DNA of 64,000 bases, from contig JACATO010000032.1 of NCBI GenBank assembly GCA_018389105.1, forward strand, positions 1 to 64,000. Reading direction: 5' to 3'. The translations under genes were made by a program, and so were the position numbers. Source of the DNA: Nautilus pompilius. Taxonomy: Eukaryota; Mollusca; Cephalopoda; Nautilida; Nautilidae. The notes below the pieces were generated by a model. It was given only the letters and a program-made list of their open reading frames with translations, did no database searches and was not told the origin of the DNA. Shown here one piece after another: positions 28,747 through 35,855 of the stretch; the stretch's first letter is position 1; the number at the start of each line of letters is the position of its first letter.

Positions 28747-30340
28747 GGAAGTCTCTCTCTCTGTCTCTCTCTCTCCGCTCCCTCTCTCTACTGAAGTCTC
28801 TATCTCTCTCTCTCTTCTCTACTGAACGTCTCTCTCGCTCTCTCTCTCTCTCTCGCTCTCTCTCTCTCATCTGTCCACCTCATTTTTATTTCTCCTATTA
28901 CCCTTATTTTAGTAATGTTTAATGAACTTGTTTGTGTTACAAAGGGAATAAGTTGTGTTCCATTATTTAAGACTCAAAAGGGAAGCATTCTAATACCATT
29001 TTTCCAAGATGAATCACAGTTATTCGTTTTTTTTTTTTTTTTGTTCTCATAAGGAGATAACTTTATATGGAAGAAAAATGCATCACATTTGGAATCTGTA
29101 TCCGCAGACCGTCTAACAGACCTGTATTACTGTATACAGTAGTTACTTTATACTAAAATTAAAAGGTTTCCCTAAATATACTAAATGAAAACAAACTTAT
29201 TTATCTATTCTTGTAGGGAGGAGAAGAAGAATTTAAATTGTATGCAGTATTTATTTTTGGCTCTTCCAACTTCTGCTCAGATAATCCCGTGTCTCAGTGA
29301 CGAAGCTTGTTGAGAAAAAGGGGGTTGTTTCGGCTACAACTGGTCTCTGCTGAATGTTTTTATATACCGGCTATGAAAAGATAAGCAGTTAGTTACCAGA
29401 TTCCTCTTTATGTGACATAAATTACAAAAAAAAATTTTAGAGGTGAAAAAAGAAACAAGAAGGAATTCTAACATAAATAATGCAAACTAAGAGAAATCAG
29501 GGGAGGTTAATAGGGGTCGTGGTTACCCTCTCCGCGACGGAAGTACAGGACTCATAAGTGCTTTGCATGCTGCTTAAAGCATTGAGCGGACAATAAAGTC
29601 CATTGTTTTACAGAGAGGTTTACGGTTCCTGGAGGGTTAAGTAGCACGTGATCTTAGAAGATCACGAAGTCCCTCACCGGAATTCAGCTAATGAGAGAAC
29701 CCGCTGACCCCTGTGGCCCCTCCCTGGCGCGCCCGTACAGGTGTAATGTCTGTGGCGTTTCCCTTCAAATGAGAACGGCGCAGCCGCTTCTGTTTATGGC
29801 GGCGGGTTAAGGGTTAAGAGGATAGGCGCCGCGCAGCCTCCTGCTTATGGAGGAGGCTGATGCCAGCCCCTCCCCCGCCCGTGTAGCCACAGAGAGAGTC
29901 CGTGTTGAAGTTCTGACTGGCCGAGCCAAAAGAGACGCGGAACGACCGGCTGCGAGGCGGACCCGAAATGGTCCCCCACCGCTGATTACATTCAGCCTAC
30001 TGGCCCCTGTCTTAGCTATCCTCCAGTCGAGTCCGGCCACGTGGTCCCTTAAGATGGACGCCTCGTGCCACCAAAGGCTCTCGCCGAACTGACTTAGATA
30101 ATGCATTCTTTTTCGTTTCTTCAGAGATTTCTCCAGTCGCTGGCGGTAGAGGGCGCCTCCGCGGAGACCAGCAACTGCGACTACGATTCCGTCGACACGG
30201 GAGACACGGCGCTGAACAGGTCGCCGCCGCCGAGCGAAAGGACGGCCCGACCGGCGACCGACACGGAGGTCACCAGGGTCAAGGTCATGGAGGTGTGCAT
30301 GGAGGCGCGGGAGGAGGAAGGCGAACCGTCCAAGGTCTGA
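9562..30340 (+). CDS. Divergent SLC6-family transporter-like protein, 5'-partial, 12 exons
   Basis: SLC6 proteins are 12-TM plasma-membrane symporters that usually couple amine or amino-acid uptake to Na+ and Cl-. Twelve exons read in order as TM2 to TM12 and a cytosolic tail: 9562-9696, 12142-12283, 14791-14923, 15421-15603, 19496-19602, 21590-21713, 23470-23582, 23999-24139, 24580-24676, 27155-27234, 27991-28161, 30125-30340. All have AG/GT borders and about 540 residues are recovered. Family-like landmarks are YVQLKLGSLYRTGIVGV after TM2, LGNPK-TWMEAL before TM6, SLGLWSGVL in TM6, KPGLPLLF before TM8 and GSLKERFLQSL after TM12. The TM1 exon, normally the most conserved, was not found upstream. 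The TM8 position of the family's LDSQF motif reads LELQH, so the Na2 site looks altered. All phases match except at the TM7 exon. It may be a neofunctionalised lineage or a decaying copy; the substrate cannot be inferred. Confidence 0.8.
10045..11485. repeat. 1.44-kb duplicated segment, copy 1 (SLC6-like intron)
   Basis: This segment recurs almost base for base, in the same orientation, at 33674-35115. Few substitutions and small indels separate the two (for example the A-run near 10350 and a CTTTCT/CTTCT difference). It starts at GGCTGAGATCGGACTTG and ends at a (GA)n run. No transposase, terminal inverted repeat or coding frame preserved between copies is visible. It may be a recent segmental duplication or an unrecognised non-autonomous repeat. 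Confidence 0.93.
12142..12283 (+). CDS. SLC6-like exon: TM3 and start of extracellular loop 2
   Basis: The acceptor CTTGACTTGCAG joins in phase 1 to the previous exon; the donor is CTG|GTGAGC in phase 2. The product runs GAGVALLLMTYLRCLVQGVE, then YGLFFAFASLIQPFAWSHSY and RNATG, matching SLC6 TM3 and the P-W start of extracellular loop 2. RNATG contains an N-glycosylation sequon (N-A-T), as is usual in this loop. The loop is short compared with monoamine transporters. Confidence 0.85.
12396..12925. repeat. 89-bp tandem repeat, six copies, with CRE-like palindromes
   Basis: Unit starts at 12396, 12485, 12574, 12663, 12752 and 12841, exactly 89 bp apart, with over 95% identity. Each unit has GAGCTGTTGCTGAAAATGC, TTTATCAAAGTA, then GATAAC...GTTATC, which can pair as a hairpin arm (8 bp in the last unit: GATAACCG/CGGTTATC). 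At its end is TGACGTCA (12475-12482, 12653-12660, 12742-12749), the full cAMP-response palindrome, or TCACGTCA in units 2 and 5. It lies in the SLC6-like intron just after the TM3 exon. Confidence 0.95.
13170..13248. repeat. (TTA)n microsatellite
   Basis: About 25 TTA units in the SLC6-like intron after the TM3 exon. Confidence 0.95.
14791..14923 (+). CDS. SLC6-like exon: TM4
   Basis: The acceptor GCGTTTTTCAG supplies the last base of a split Cys codon (phase 2); the donor is GCGAAG|GTAAAA in phase 0. It reads VDVLQKTEHIDHGGTLLWHL, then a helix ATWIIIYFCMFRGALWIAK. This matches the family's LGG-xxW-L and WxxVYFCLWKGV-x-x-x-GK signature around TM4 and is one of the clearest exon identifications here. 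Confidence 0.9.
15421..15603 (+). CDS. SLC6-like exon: TM5 and extracellular loop 3
   Basis: The acceptor TTTTATTGCAG and donor CCCAAAG|GTAAGT are both phase 0, so the exon is 61 codons. It begins with the helix IFYILTPLSLLLLTIVLVYG (TM5), then a polar loop rich in N, Q and K ending LGNPK. The join to the next exon (LGNPK|TWMEAL) reproduces the family's L-x-DP-xVW-x-DA motif before TM6. The middle of the loop shows no family similarity. Confidence 0.8.
15950..15998. repeat. (CA)n microsatellite
   Basis: About 24 uninterrupted CA units, in the intron after the TM5 exon. Confidence 0.97.
16315..18551 (-). pseudogene. Degenerate transposon-like gene of unassigned class with Cys-rich domain
   Basis: On the minus strand, several frames carry one continuous-looking protein broken by stops and shifts. 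The order is: N-part 18551-18188 (LAMQGRIVKAVVHCLC, later NPRLCLYDEYVYKN); a Cys/His cluster about 18130-17940 (ACTCKLPIRPCADNAVKC, SVENCQTKHIVCTCPP, then EDREYLRDQRAKTGPKG); an acidic-Ser stretch about 17840-17730; a region 17689-17257; a core 17353-16871 (LDNTSINTGWHGGLVTSLEK, IGRKLHTIGCAIHQNGLP, FKHLDGSTKSPTAFTGPLG); and a C-part 16923-16315. The core resembles a family of multi-copy invertebrate proteins that I know only as transposon-associated and cannot name with confidence. It lies in the SLC6-like intron between TM5 and TM6. At least three frame breaks make it a relic. Confidence 0.6.
18931..19358. repeat. (CT)n microsatellite
   Basis: About 430 bp of CT-rich repeat, 140 bp upstream of the TM6 exon acceptor. 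The ORFs over it are Ser/Leu or Arg/Glu low complexity and are not genes. Confidence 0.95.
19496..19602 (+). CDS. SLC6-like exon: TM6
   Basis: The acceptor TTTTTATTTTAG enters in phase 0; the donor is AATAC|GTAGGT in phase 2. It reads TWMEALVMHMYSLGLWSGVL, then PMIGTHLPSKKILLN, equivalent to the family's VW-x-DA-x-Q-I-FFSLG-x-x-x-G-V-L with the unwound middle of TM6. The S-L-G core is retained but the following Gly positions are altered. It lies just downstream of a 430-bp (CT)n tract in the same intron. Confidence 0.85.
21590..21713 (+). CDS. SLC6-like exon: TM7, with internal frame conflict
   Basis: The acceptor is CTTTTTGTTCGCAG and the donor CCAG|GTAGGC. In the frame set by the preceding exon it opens with a convincing helix, AWMLLLLTYGLLPHLVLGL, then meets a TAA. 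The frame required by the next exon ends GGYLSALGGIKP|G, which also fits the family's loop before TM8. The exon is one base too short (or two too long) for both to be continuous. Either there is a one-base indel (real or assembly), or splicing uses a second acceptor, CACCTGGTTTTAG, ending at 21642, which restores frame but removes TM7. Confidence 0.6.
22130..22334. repeat. Paired (TAA)n microsatellites
   Basis: Two (TAA)n runs, about 22130-22184 and 22281-22334, are separated by about 97 bp of unique sequence. They lie in the intron after the TM7 exon. Confidence 0.95.
23470..23582 (+). CDS. SLC6-like exon: TM8
   Basis: The acceptor is TTTCCACTGCAG and the donor CATCTG|GTGAGT. It enters phase 1 and leaves phase 0. 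The product is (G)LPLLFVSVANTFARFDL, then SAFIAFCLYLSFFILELQHL, aligning with PGLAF-x-x-YPE-A and TM8. The family's LGLDSQF reads FILELQH: the Asp-Ser pair that ligates the second sodium is replaced by Glu-Leu. Confidence 0.85.
23999..24139 (+). CDS. SLC6-like exon: TM9
   Basis: The acceptor CTCGTTTTCAG and donor TGCCAG|GTAGGT are both phase 0, giving 47 codons. The product reads IIHMLAVFEYFLLAIPSTVH, a basic linker RFFHRRE, then a helix YLVATICFSSFLLSLGYACQ. This matches the family's loop with its R-x-x-RE motif followed by TM9. Confidence 0.85.
24580..24676 (+). CDS. SLC6-like exon: TM10
   Basis: The acceptor TTTCATTACAG enters in phase 0; the donor TACA|GTAAGT leaves in phase 1. It reads AGIHLYSIVFSYVDRLIFIL, then IIVTMVPFITAY. 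It corresponds to the family's GG-x-Y-xFQ-x-x-D segment and TM10. The following intron (24677-27154) was enlarged by a mariner insertion. Confidence 0.85.
25526..26844 (-). mobile_element. mariner-type DNA transposon, inactivated, in SLC6-like intron
   Basis: The element is 1319 bp. Its terminal inverted repeats start CGGGGTCTGTCGAAAAAGTA on the left and CGAGGTCTGTCGAAAAAGTA on the right (read inward). Each end abuts a TA dinucleotide (25524-25525 and 26845-26846), the target duplication expected of Tc1/mariner. It carries the transposase relic described separately. It lies in the intron between the TM10 and TM11 exons of the SLC6-like gene, in reverse orientation to it. The near-identical ends show a fairly recent insertion. 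A (CT)n tract at 26861-26916 sits 15 bp outside its right end. Confidence 0.93.
25583..26654 (-). pseudogene. mariner transposase relic (D,D34D)
   Basis: The main open stretch (25583-26644, 353 codons) encodes the helix-turn-helix region and full catalytic domain. Catalytic acidic residues are seen at TGDETW (Asp155), HHDNAS (Asp250) and SPDRAPSDFW (Asp285), with 34 residues between the last two: the mariner D,D34D signature. The natural start is the ATG at 26654-26652 in a different frame. There the eighth codon is TGA (26633-26631), and the frame meets another TGA at 26477-26475, next to where similarity switches into the 353-codon frame. So a nonsense change and a frameshift separate the N-terminal DNA-binding part from the catalytic part. 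It is unlikely to be active. Confidence 0.92.
26861..26916. repeat. (CT)n microsatellite
   Basis: A pure CT run just outside the right end of the mariner element. Confidence 0.97.
27155..27234 (+). CDS. SLC6-like exon: loop and start of TM11
   Basis: The acceptor AATCTTTCAG enters in phase 1 and the donor TGCC|GTAAGT leaves in phase 0. It reads KQEFPYFPIERACMTLWFGV, then ASLSSA. This corresponds to the region between TM10 and TM11, where family members have a basic stretch followed by a Trp-rich helix start. Similarity is weaker than in neighbouring exons, but phase and order fit. Confidence 0.75.
27991..28161 (+). CDS. SLC6-like exon: end of TM11 and TM12
   Basis: The acceptor is ATTGCTTTAG and the donor AAAGAG|GTATCT, both phase 0 (57 codons). 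It reads GLLTYFLSVYVYQVPITGYD, QRWAEQLGWCIALAPLILGL and FFAILMGKGSLKE, aligning with TM11, the P-W-x-x-x-x-GW-x-IA loop and TM12, then the PGTLKE-like motif. A (CT)n/ACTGAAG minisatellite begins within a few bases of the donor. Confidence 0.9.
28162..28870. repeat. (CT)n minisatellite with ACTGAAG punctuations
   Basis: A CTCTCT tract is interrupted about every 25-40 bp by TACTGAAGT, more than 15 times, so it is a pyrimidine-rich minisatellite rather than a plain dinucleotide run. It begins within four bases of the 5' splice site of the TM12 exon. Transcribed, it gives a long U/C-rich intron start. Confidence 0.9.
30125..30340 (+). CDS. SLC6-like last exon: cytosolic C-terminal tail and stop
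   Basis: The acceptor TTTCGTTTCTTCAG is followed in phase 0 by RFLQSLAVE, completing the post-TM12 motif LKERF. About 71 residues end at TGA (30338-30340). The tail is polar with acidic, Ser/Pro and Arg-rich patches and no membrane segment. The exon and the 400 bp before it are clearly GC-richer than the rest of the window. Confidence 0.8.
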   Translation, partial: RFLQSLAVEGASAETSNCDYDSVDTGDTALNRSPPPSERTARPATDTEVTRVKVMEVCMEAREEEGEPSKV

Positions 30341-31223
30341 GTGTCGGAGCCGCCAACACGGTGTGAGGGACGGACACAACCCCCTAATAGCGAACTATAT
30401 AATAACACCACCCCCCCCGACCCAACCCAGGGTAATGCAGCCTCGTCGTTATACTGGCCAGGACAGCCGACTTATCGTTCTGCTACCATTAGAAATTGTC
30501 ATGGATGTATCCGGTTTAATTGTTGTGATGTTTCTATGACAACCGAAGGGCATATTTCCTGTCTCAGTCGATGCATTCAGTGCCGTACTATTTCCTGTTT
30601 TCTATATTTAAACCGCGTTGTTGTAATCGCGCATTAAGTTGGCTTAAGTGGACGGACGAACGACAGCCACAACACCGGAAGTCCCCGTCTGTTACCACCG
30701 ACATGCGCAACCGAGACAATGGCGGCTATGTCATAGATGTGAGGTCTATCAGGACATCACTCATATCTGTTTGTTGTTGTTGTTGTTTTTTTTTTGTATT
30801 TCACGAAAAAATGAGTCGAAGTTTGTCGTCAGGGATAAAAATGTAAAGGTGTTAATCTAAAGAAAACAAATAACTTGGGAAGTGAAAACGCGTACCTGCA
30901 TCAGATATCGGTCTCTCGGAAACAGGGGGGGGGGGTGATTTCCGTCGCTTCTCGTGATTAAATTTTCTCTTCTACTGAAAATGTTTTTTTTCCTATTTTT
31001 AATTTAATTATTTAAGCAAAAAAAACTTAGATGGTTCCATCTCGAGATTTTGGTAAAAATTGCTTTAAAAAAAATCCTAATCACTTGTTTAATAATTTTT
31101 GGGTGTTTAGTCGCATCGTATTATTTTAAAAAGTCTTTTATAAAGTTGTTTTTTTTATTATGTTTTGTTATTTTGTATATATAAAGTAAGATTTCTAATA
31201 CTTGGATAATTTGTAAAAATGAT

Positions 31224-31225
<2 letters not shown>
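30341..31225. other. Downstream region and probable 3' UTR of the SLC6-like gene
   Basis: The region is GC-rich near the stop, turning AT-rich by 30.8 kb. No AATAAA occurs close to the stop; an ATTAAA variant is at 30957-30962. The 3' end is unresolved. Confidence 0.35.
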
Positions 31226-31255
<30 letters not shown>

Positions 31256-31257
31256 CC

Positions 31258-31296
<39 letters not shown>
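31226..31296. repeat. (TAA)n microsatellite
   Basis: TAA units with one CCTAATAA interruption, downstream of the SLC6-like gene. Confidence 0.95.
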
Positions 31297-31299
<3 letters not shown>

Positions 31300-31653
31300 T
31301 AAATTTGAAAATCCTCCCTTTATCAAGTCCGCCAGCCAACAATTGAAAAGCTGTGCGCATAAAAGCAGCCGGCACTCACCTGCCACGCCCGACTGCCCAC
31401 CTGTCAGCAGCAGCAGCCAATGAAACCACCGAACATATCCCTGACAGACCGCCCTAGGTTACACGGCCCAAACACCGAACCGATGACCATTCGCATGGCA
31501 GCGACACAACCGTCCAGAACCCTGAAGCTGTGGAACTCATGGCTCCAACTTAAAGATCTGGACGACGTATCACAGCCAGGATCCTGTAACTCGAAGAGAC
31601 CTCCTGCCCGGTGGTCAAAAACACAACAACAACAACAGCAGCAGCAGCAGCAG

Positions 31654-31999
31654 TGCCGGCCCGGTGGGGCAGGTGGTAGCGGGTTAGCTCCGTAAGGGGA
31701 CCGTTGCTCCTGTACCGGGTTCGATCCAGGCTGGGGTCGGAGGAGAGTTGTCGCTGATGATCGCCATAGCGTGAAACAGCTGTACGACTTCTCCTTGGTG
31801 TCCGACGTGAGAGAGACCTCCCGGGTCCTTGGGGCCCACGGTGTCGGGGGACCGGGCCGTTGTCGGCTCGAGGTACATCTCTCAGTAACGAGGAGGACTC
31901 GACAGAGAACAGGCCACTTATCATTACGGGATGCCATGCCATTGAAGAACTCGTTCGGAAGTCCAAACTCGCTCAACAACAACAACAGCAGCAGCAGGA
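31654..31999 (+). mobile_element. Candidate tRNA-derived SINE
   Basis: The 5' end resembles a tRNA head: an A-box-like GGTGGGGCAGGTGGTAGCGG (31662-31681) and a perfect B box, GGTTCGATCC (31718-31727), about 45 bp later. The body is GC-rich and unlike its AT-rich flanks. A CAACAACAACAGCAGCAG tract precedes the head (about 31622-31653) and a similar one follows near 31974-31998, which may be the tail. Stem pairing of an intact tRNA is not evident. Confidence 0.6.
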
Positions 32000-32039
32000 C
32001 CGTGGCTCAGACCAACATCAGGGAGATGAACGACTGAAA

Positions 32040-33329
32040 TAGTTCTCCCGCTGCCTTTCCCGACGAACACATAAATCTCAGCGGATATCAAATTGCGCAC
32101 AGAAGCTGTAGTAGTTCTGTTGAACAATCTTCGGATAACCGCTCTACAGGAAAAATTAAACAGAACCGAACTTTTATTTTTGGTCGGAAACAGTAATTCT
32201 TCGATTGACTACTAACCTTTTTGATCGAATGAAGGACTTAGCTTCCCATAAGTACGTGCGAGGTGTACTGTAATTCTAAAGAGAGCAGTCTTTGTTATCC
32301 GTGGTTGTGCTAACCACATAATAGACAAACCGAACGCGAGCCAGTGGTCAATTTCCCGAGTACAGAGTGTTAAGTCGGATCAAAATCACCGTTGAAAACG
32401 ATGGACGAGGCGATCTCAACTAACCATACAACTAACTAAAATTTCTAGACGCCTAATAATAAGTAATCAGCTGAGGAAGAAGGGAAAAGTAGATAATTGT
32501 AGACAGTTTTGAAATCTGTACGTTTCTAGTTATTTCGGCTCCAGGATATCGCTCTGACGGTGGACATCCTTGTGGTGATGAAAAAATATTCTATTTGCGT
32601 CCTTTAGATGTCGCCATACGAAGATGCAGATTATAGAACTGGTAAGCATCTCCGCACTCTTTACCTGGTAAAATAGGCTCCGAATAGTCACTGAAAAGAA
32701 GTATGGAACTTCCAATAATGATAACAGTGAGAAGAATAATAGAAAGATCACAAAATGGCAAGACAGAAAAGGCTCATCAGGAGCGACAAACCGACAGGAT
32801 ATCTTCGCAGGAAGAGAAATACAAATGGGAAAAAATATATTAGAGAGGAAATGAAGAATAGGGGTAAATTGGATTCATTTCGATTCTAATGAATTACTTT
32901 TCTGTGATGTGGAGAAGACAAGAAAATTCTTATTAAAAATCAGTCTATTTAAAAACGTCATCAGGTCTTTTTTTTATAAGTTAATTTGGTACTTTAAGGG
33001 ATTGCTGCATAAATTATAGTTTTCATTTTAAGTTCCCTGCTATAGCCATTACTAACCGTTTACTAAGTAGATACAGAAAATACAAATACACACATGATCC
33101 TGAAAGCTTTCCAGGTTTTCTTTAACAGAAATAGCTTCCATGGAGAACCTCTGCGAGATGATCACCTGACGGTTCCAGGGAGCTAGAAGGTGCAGGGGAG
33201 GTTTCTGTGACCAAAGGTACGTTTAGGAGATGTTAAACAAGGGCTAGAGTGGAGGCCAGTCGAGAGTCAGTCGTGGAACTTTCACTAAAGGTGCCCGGAA
33301 AAAAAAGGGTCGGGGGAAGAACTAGGAAA
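32040..33329. other. No gene recognised
   Basis: Intergenic sequence of mixed composition. No coding exon, RNA gene or known repeat identified. Confidence 0.6.
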
Positions 33330-33480
33330 AATGGATTCCTGGGGGAGGTCGCAGAAACGAGTCGAATCCCGACGGAAATCGAACCTGGATCCTCATCCGG
33401 GCAGAGTTCTTTGTTTGTGTTTTTGTGAGGTGCGAGTATCTGCCGCCGAGAATGGCTGTGGGAGGTCACAAGGCGGAGAG
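33330..33480 (-). mobile_element. Possible SINE fragment with B-box-like motif
   Basis: On the minus strand, CCAGGTTCGATTTCCGTCGG (about 33391-33372) contains a near-consensus pol III B box in a GC-rich patch unlike its surroundings. An A box is not clear. It could be an independent SINE fragment or chance. Confidence 0.25.
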
Positions 33481-33673
33481 GCCTCAACTCCAACAAGCAG
33501 ACGCAGACCGCGCCTGAGGCATCTCGGACTGAGAACATGCTAGAAAAAACAGGTCAGCGCGTCAACCGGGGCTGCAGCATCAGGACCGACAAATACGGCT
33601 GCATCATCTATACAATCACTATAACAGCCATGAAGTTGTCCTCGATCGTAGGGACATGAATTGTATACCGGAG

Positions 33674-35115
33674 GGCTGAGATCGGACTTGTATAATGTGC
33701 ATGTGACTTCGCGTGATGGTTCTCGTTGAGTCACGTGACTCTTTACGTTATTCAGAGACGTGAGTTCACTTAACAAGAGAACTGCAAACAAACAAGACAC
33801 TTTATTTGGGACTTTTACTCAAGGCCAGCAGATACAAGTCTTCACTTTCTGTTCTGTACGCTACCAAACTTAGCTCCCCTTTCTAGTTTCTCTTCTGTAC
33901 GAATGTGTAACCGAGTTTATGGAGCCGTTGAAATTTTACCAGTTTTTATAGTTGTACGAAAATTAATCTGCTACATTAAAAAAAAAAAAACCCACGACAA
34001 TTTTTTTAATTATCTACAATTTAGTTTAGTTTACTGCAACAAATTTTACAGAAGAACTGGACGGATTGGATAAATACATAAAGATGCTTAAATATTTGCG
34101 TTGAAAGTGGCCTTCCTCTAAAATGGCGAGACATTTTTGGATTATTTGGCACATCGATTCTCTTCTAGAAAGATCTCGTCACCCACAGAGGATAAGCGGT
34201 GCAATGTCACTGAGAACAGGTGTAGCAGCTTCCGCTGGTTAAGTCCAGTAATTAGCAATTTAATGACCAATAATCGTGAAAACAACGGAAGCAGCCAACA
34301 GCTTTTCTCCGCCATTTTTATTCTTTTCCTGTGTCGATTAATGCCAGTGGATGCGTATAAACAGTTTTGAAATAAAACCCAAGGCTGCAGCTTTCGGACG
34401 AGATTGATACAACCAGGTCCAGGTCCAGGAATATTTCTTTGCCTGCTGCTGATTAAAGACAATTAAACTTAGCATTTGGGGGGACATTTACCGCCCACTT
34501 TTAAAAGAATAGTCACGATACTATATCTGGTGTTGGTGGATATTTCAAATGCCCATCTGTATCAAAAATATTAGGTGTGATAAAATTAATCAGGATTCGA
34601 TGTATCCTTCCTGTATAATACATTTGTAGATAATCGAAAGACTATGTGAAAGGATAATTTAAAATATATATACTGTATATACATATAACCTTACGATAAA
34701 TCGCAGGTATAATGTAAATAAGAGGCGCACATTTATGTCTCTACGTAATTCATGTCTACTGCTACAATTTGGAATAATATACATAATATTTGCGCCCCTT
34801 AATTACATCACGGTATATACGAGTGGAAACTGTAGTGATGGCAAAATGGCTGACGGCAGCCATGTCTGAGTGATTGGGATGGGATCAGCCTGCCGGAGTG
34901 AATGACTGGAAGCCATCTCCCTTTGTCTCAGTTTCTGACAAATGTTTTTTGAACAAGACGACAAATAAAAGCTATTGGAGGGGGAGAGCGATATGTCTAC
35001 AGTCTGTGAACAAAAGCTGGAGAGGAGGCCTTTGTGCGAACAGATATTCTCCAGTGACTCAGGAAGAAACAAAAGAAAGATAAAAGAAAATGGATGGAAT
35101 CTAGAGAGAGAGAGA
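33674..35115. repeat. 1.44-kb duplicated segment, copy 2 (intergenic)
   Basis: Direct copy of 10045-11485, about 23.6 kb away, between the SLC6-like and FAXC-like genes. Outside the shared block the flanks are unrelated. Its right border is also at a (GA)n run, so that microsatellite may have been part of the mobilised unit or of the breakpoint. Confidence 0.93.
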
Positions 35116-35315
35116 GAGATATTTTTAAAGGAATTTTTCTCTCACACTAAAGACCAAGCAGACGACATTCTTCACCTTAAAAAAAAAAAAAAAAAAACAT
35201 TTTATTCGCCTAGAAATCTGAAAGTAAATTTAATTGAATAAAAAATAAGCAATTTTTCATTTGTTATAAAGAGAAAAGAATATACTATAGACCTCAGTAC
35301 CAACTAGCTTTACTC

Positions 35316-35363
35316 GCTCTCTCTCTCTCTCTCTCTCTGTCTGGCTGTCTGTCTGTCTCTGTC

Positions 35364-35409
<46 letters not shown>

Positions 35410-35855
35410 GTCTTTCTGTCTGTCTGTCTCTCTCTCTCTCCATCTCTCACCATCTCTCTCTCTCTCTCTGTCTGTTCTGTCTGTCTGTCTGTTCTGTCCT
35501 CTCTCTCTCCATCTCTCACCATCTCTCTCTCTCTCTCTCTCTGTTCTGTCTTGTCTCTCTCTCTCTCCATCTCTCACCATCTCTCTCTCTCTCTCCTTTT
35601 CTTCTCTCTCTCCTCTGTCTGTCTTGTCTGTCTCTCTCTCTCCATCTCTCACCATCTCTCTCTCTCTTCTCTCCTCATCTGTCTGTCTGTCTCTCTCTCT
35701 CTCCATCTCAACCATCTCTCTCTCTCTCTCTCTTATCTCTCTCTCTCTCTGTCTGTCTGTCTGTCTCTTCTCTCCATCTCTCACCATCCTCTCTCTCTCT
35801 CTCTCCATCTCTCTCCATCTCTCACCATCTCTCTCTCTCTCTCTCTCTTTCTCTC
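35316..35855. repeat. (CT)n/(CTGT)n microsatellite with CCATCTCTCACCATCT blocks
   Basis: About 540 bp of CT-rich repeat with recurrent TCCATCTCTCACCATCTC and CTGTCTGTCTGT blocks, giving a loose higher-order pattern. It starts 200 bp beyond copy 2 of the 1.44-kb segment. Not coding. Confidence 0.93.

Noticed and set aside
31654-31740. Functional tRNA gene
   Set aside because: Box A/B-like motifs are present, but acceptor, anticodon and T-stem pairing of an intact tRNA is not seen.
31404-31985. 193-codon minus-strand frame with poly-Cys run
   Set aside because: The Cys run is a translated CAG/CAA microsatellite and the remainder is the reverse strand of the candidate SINE.
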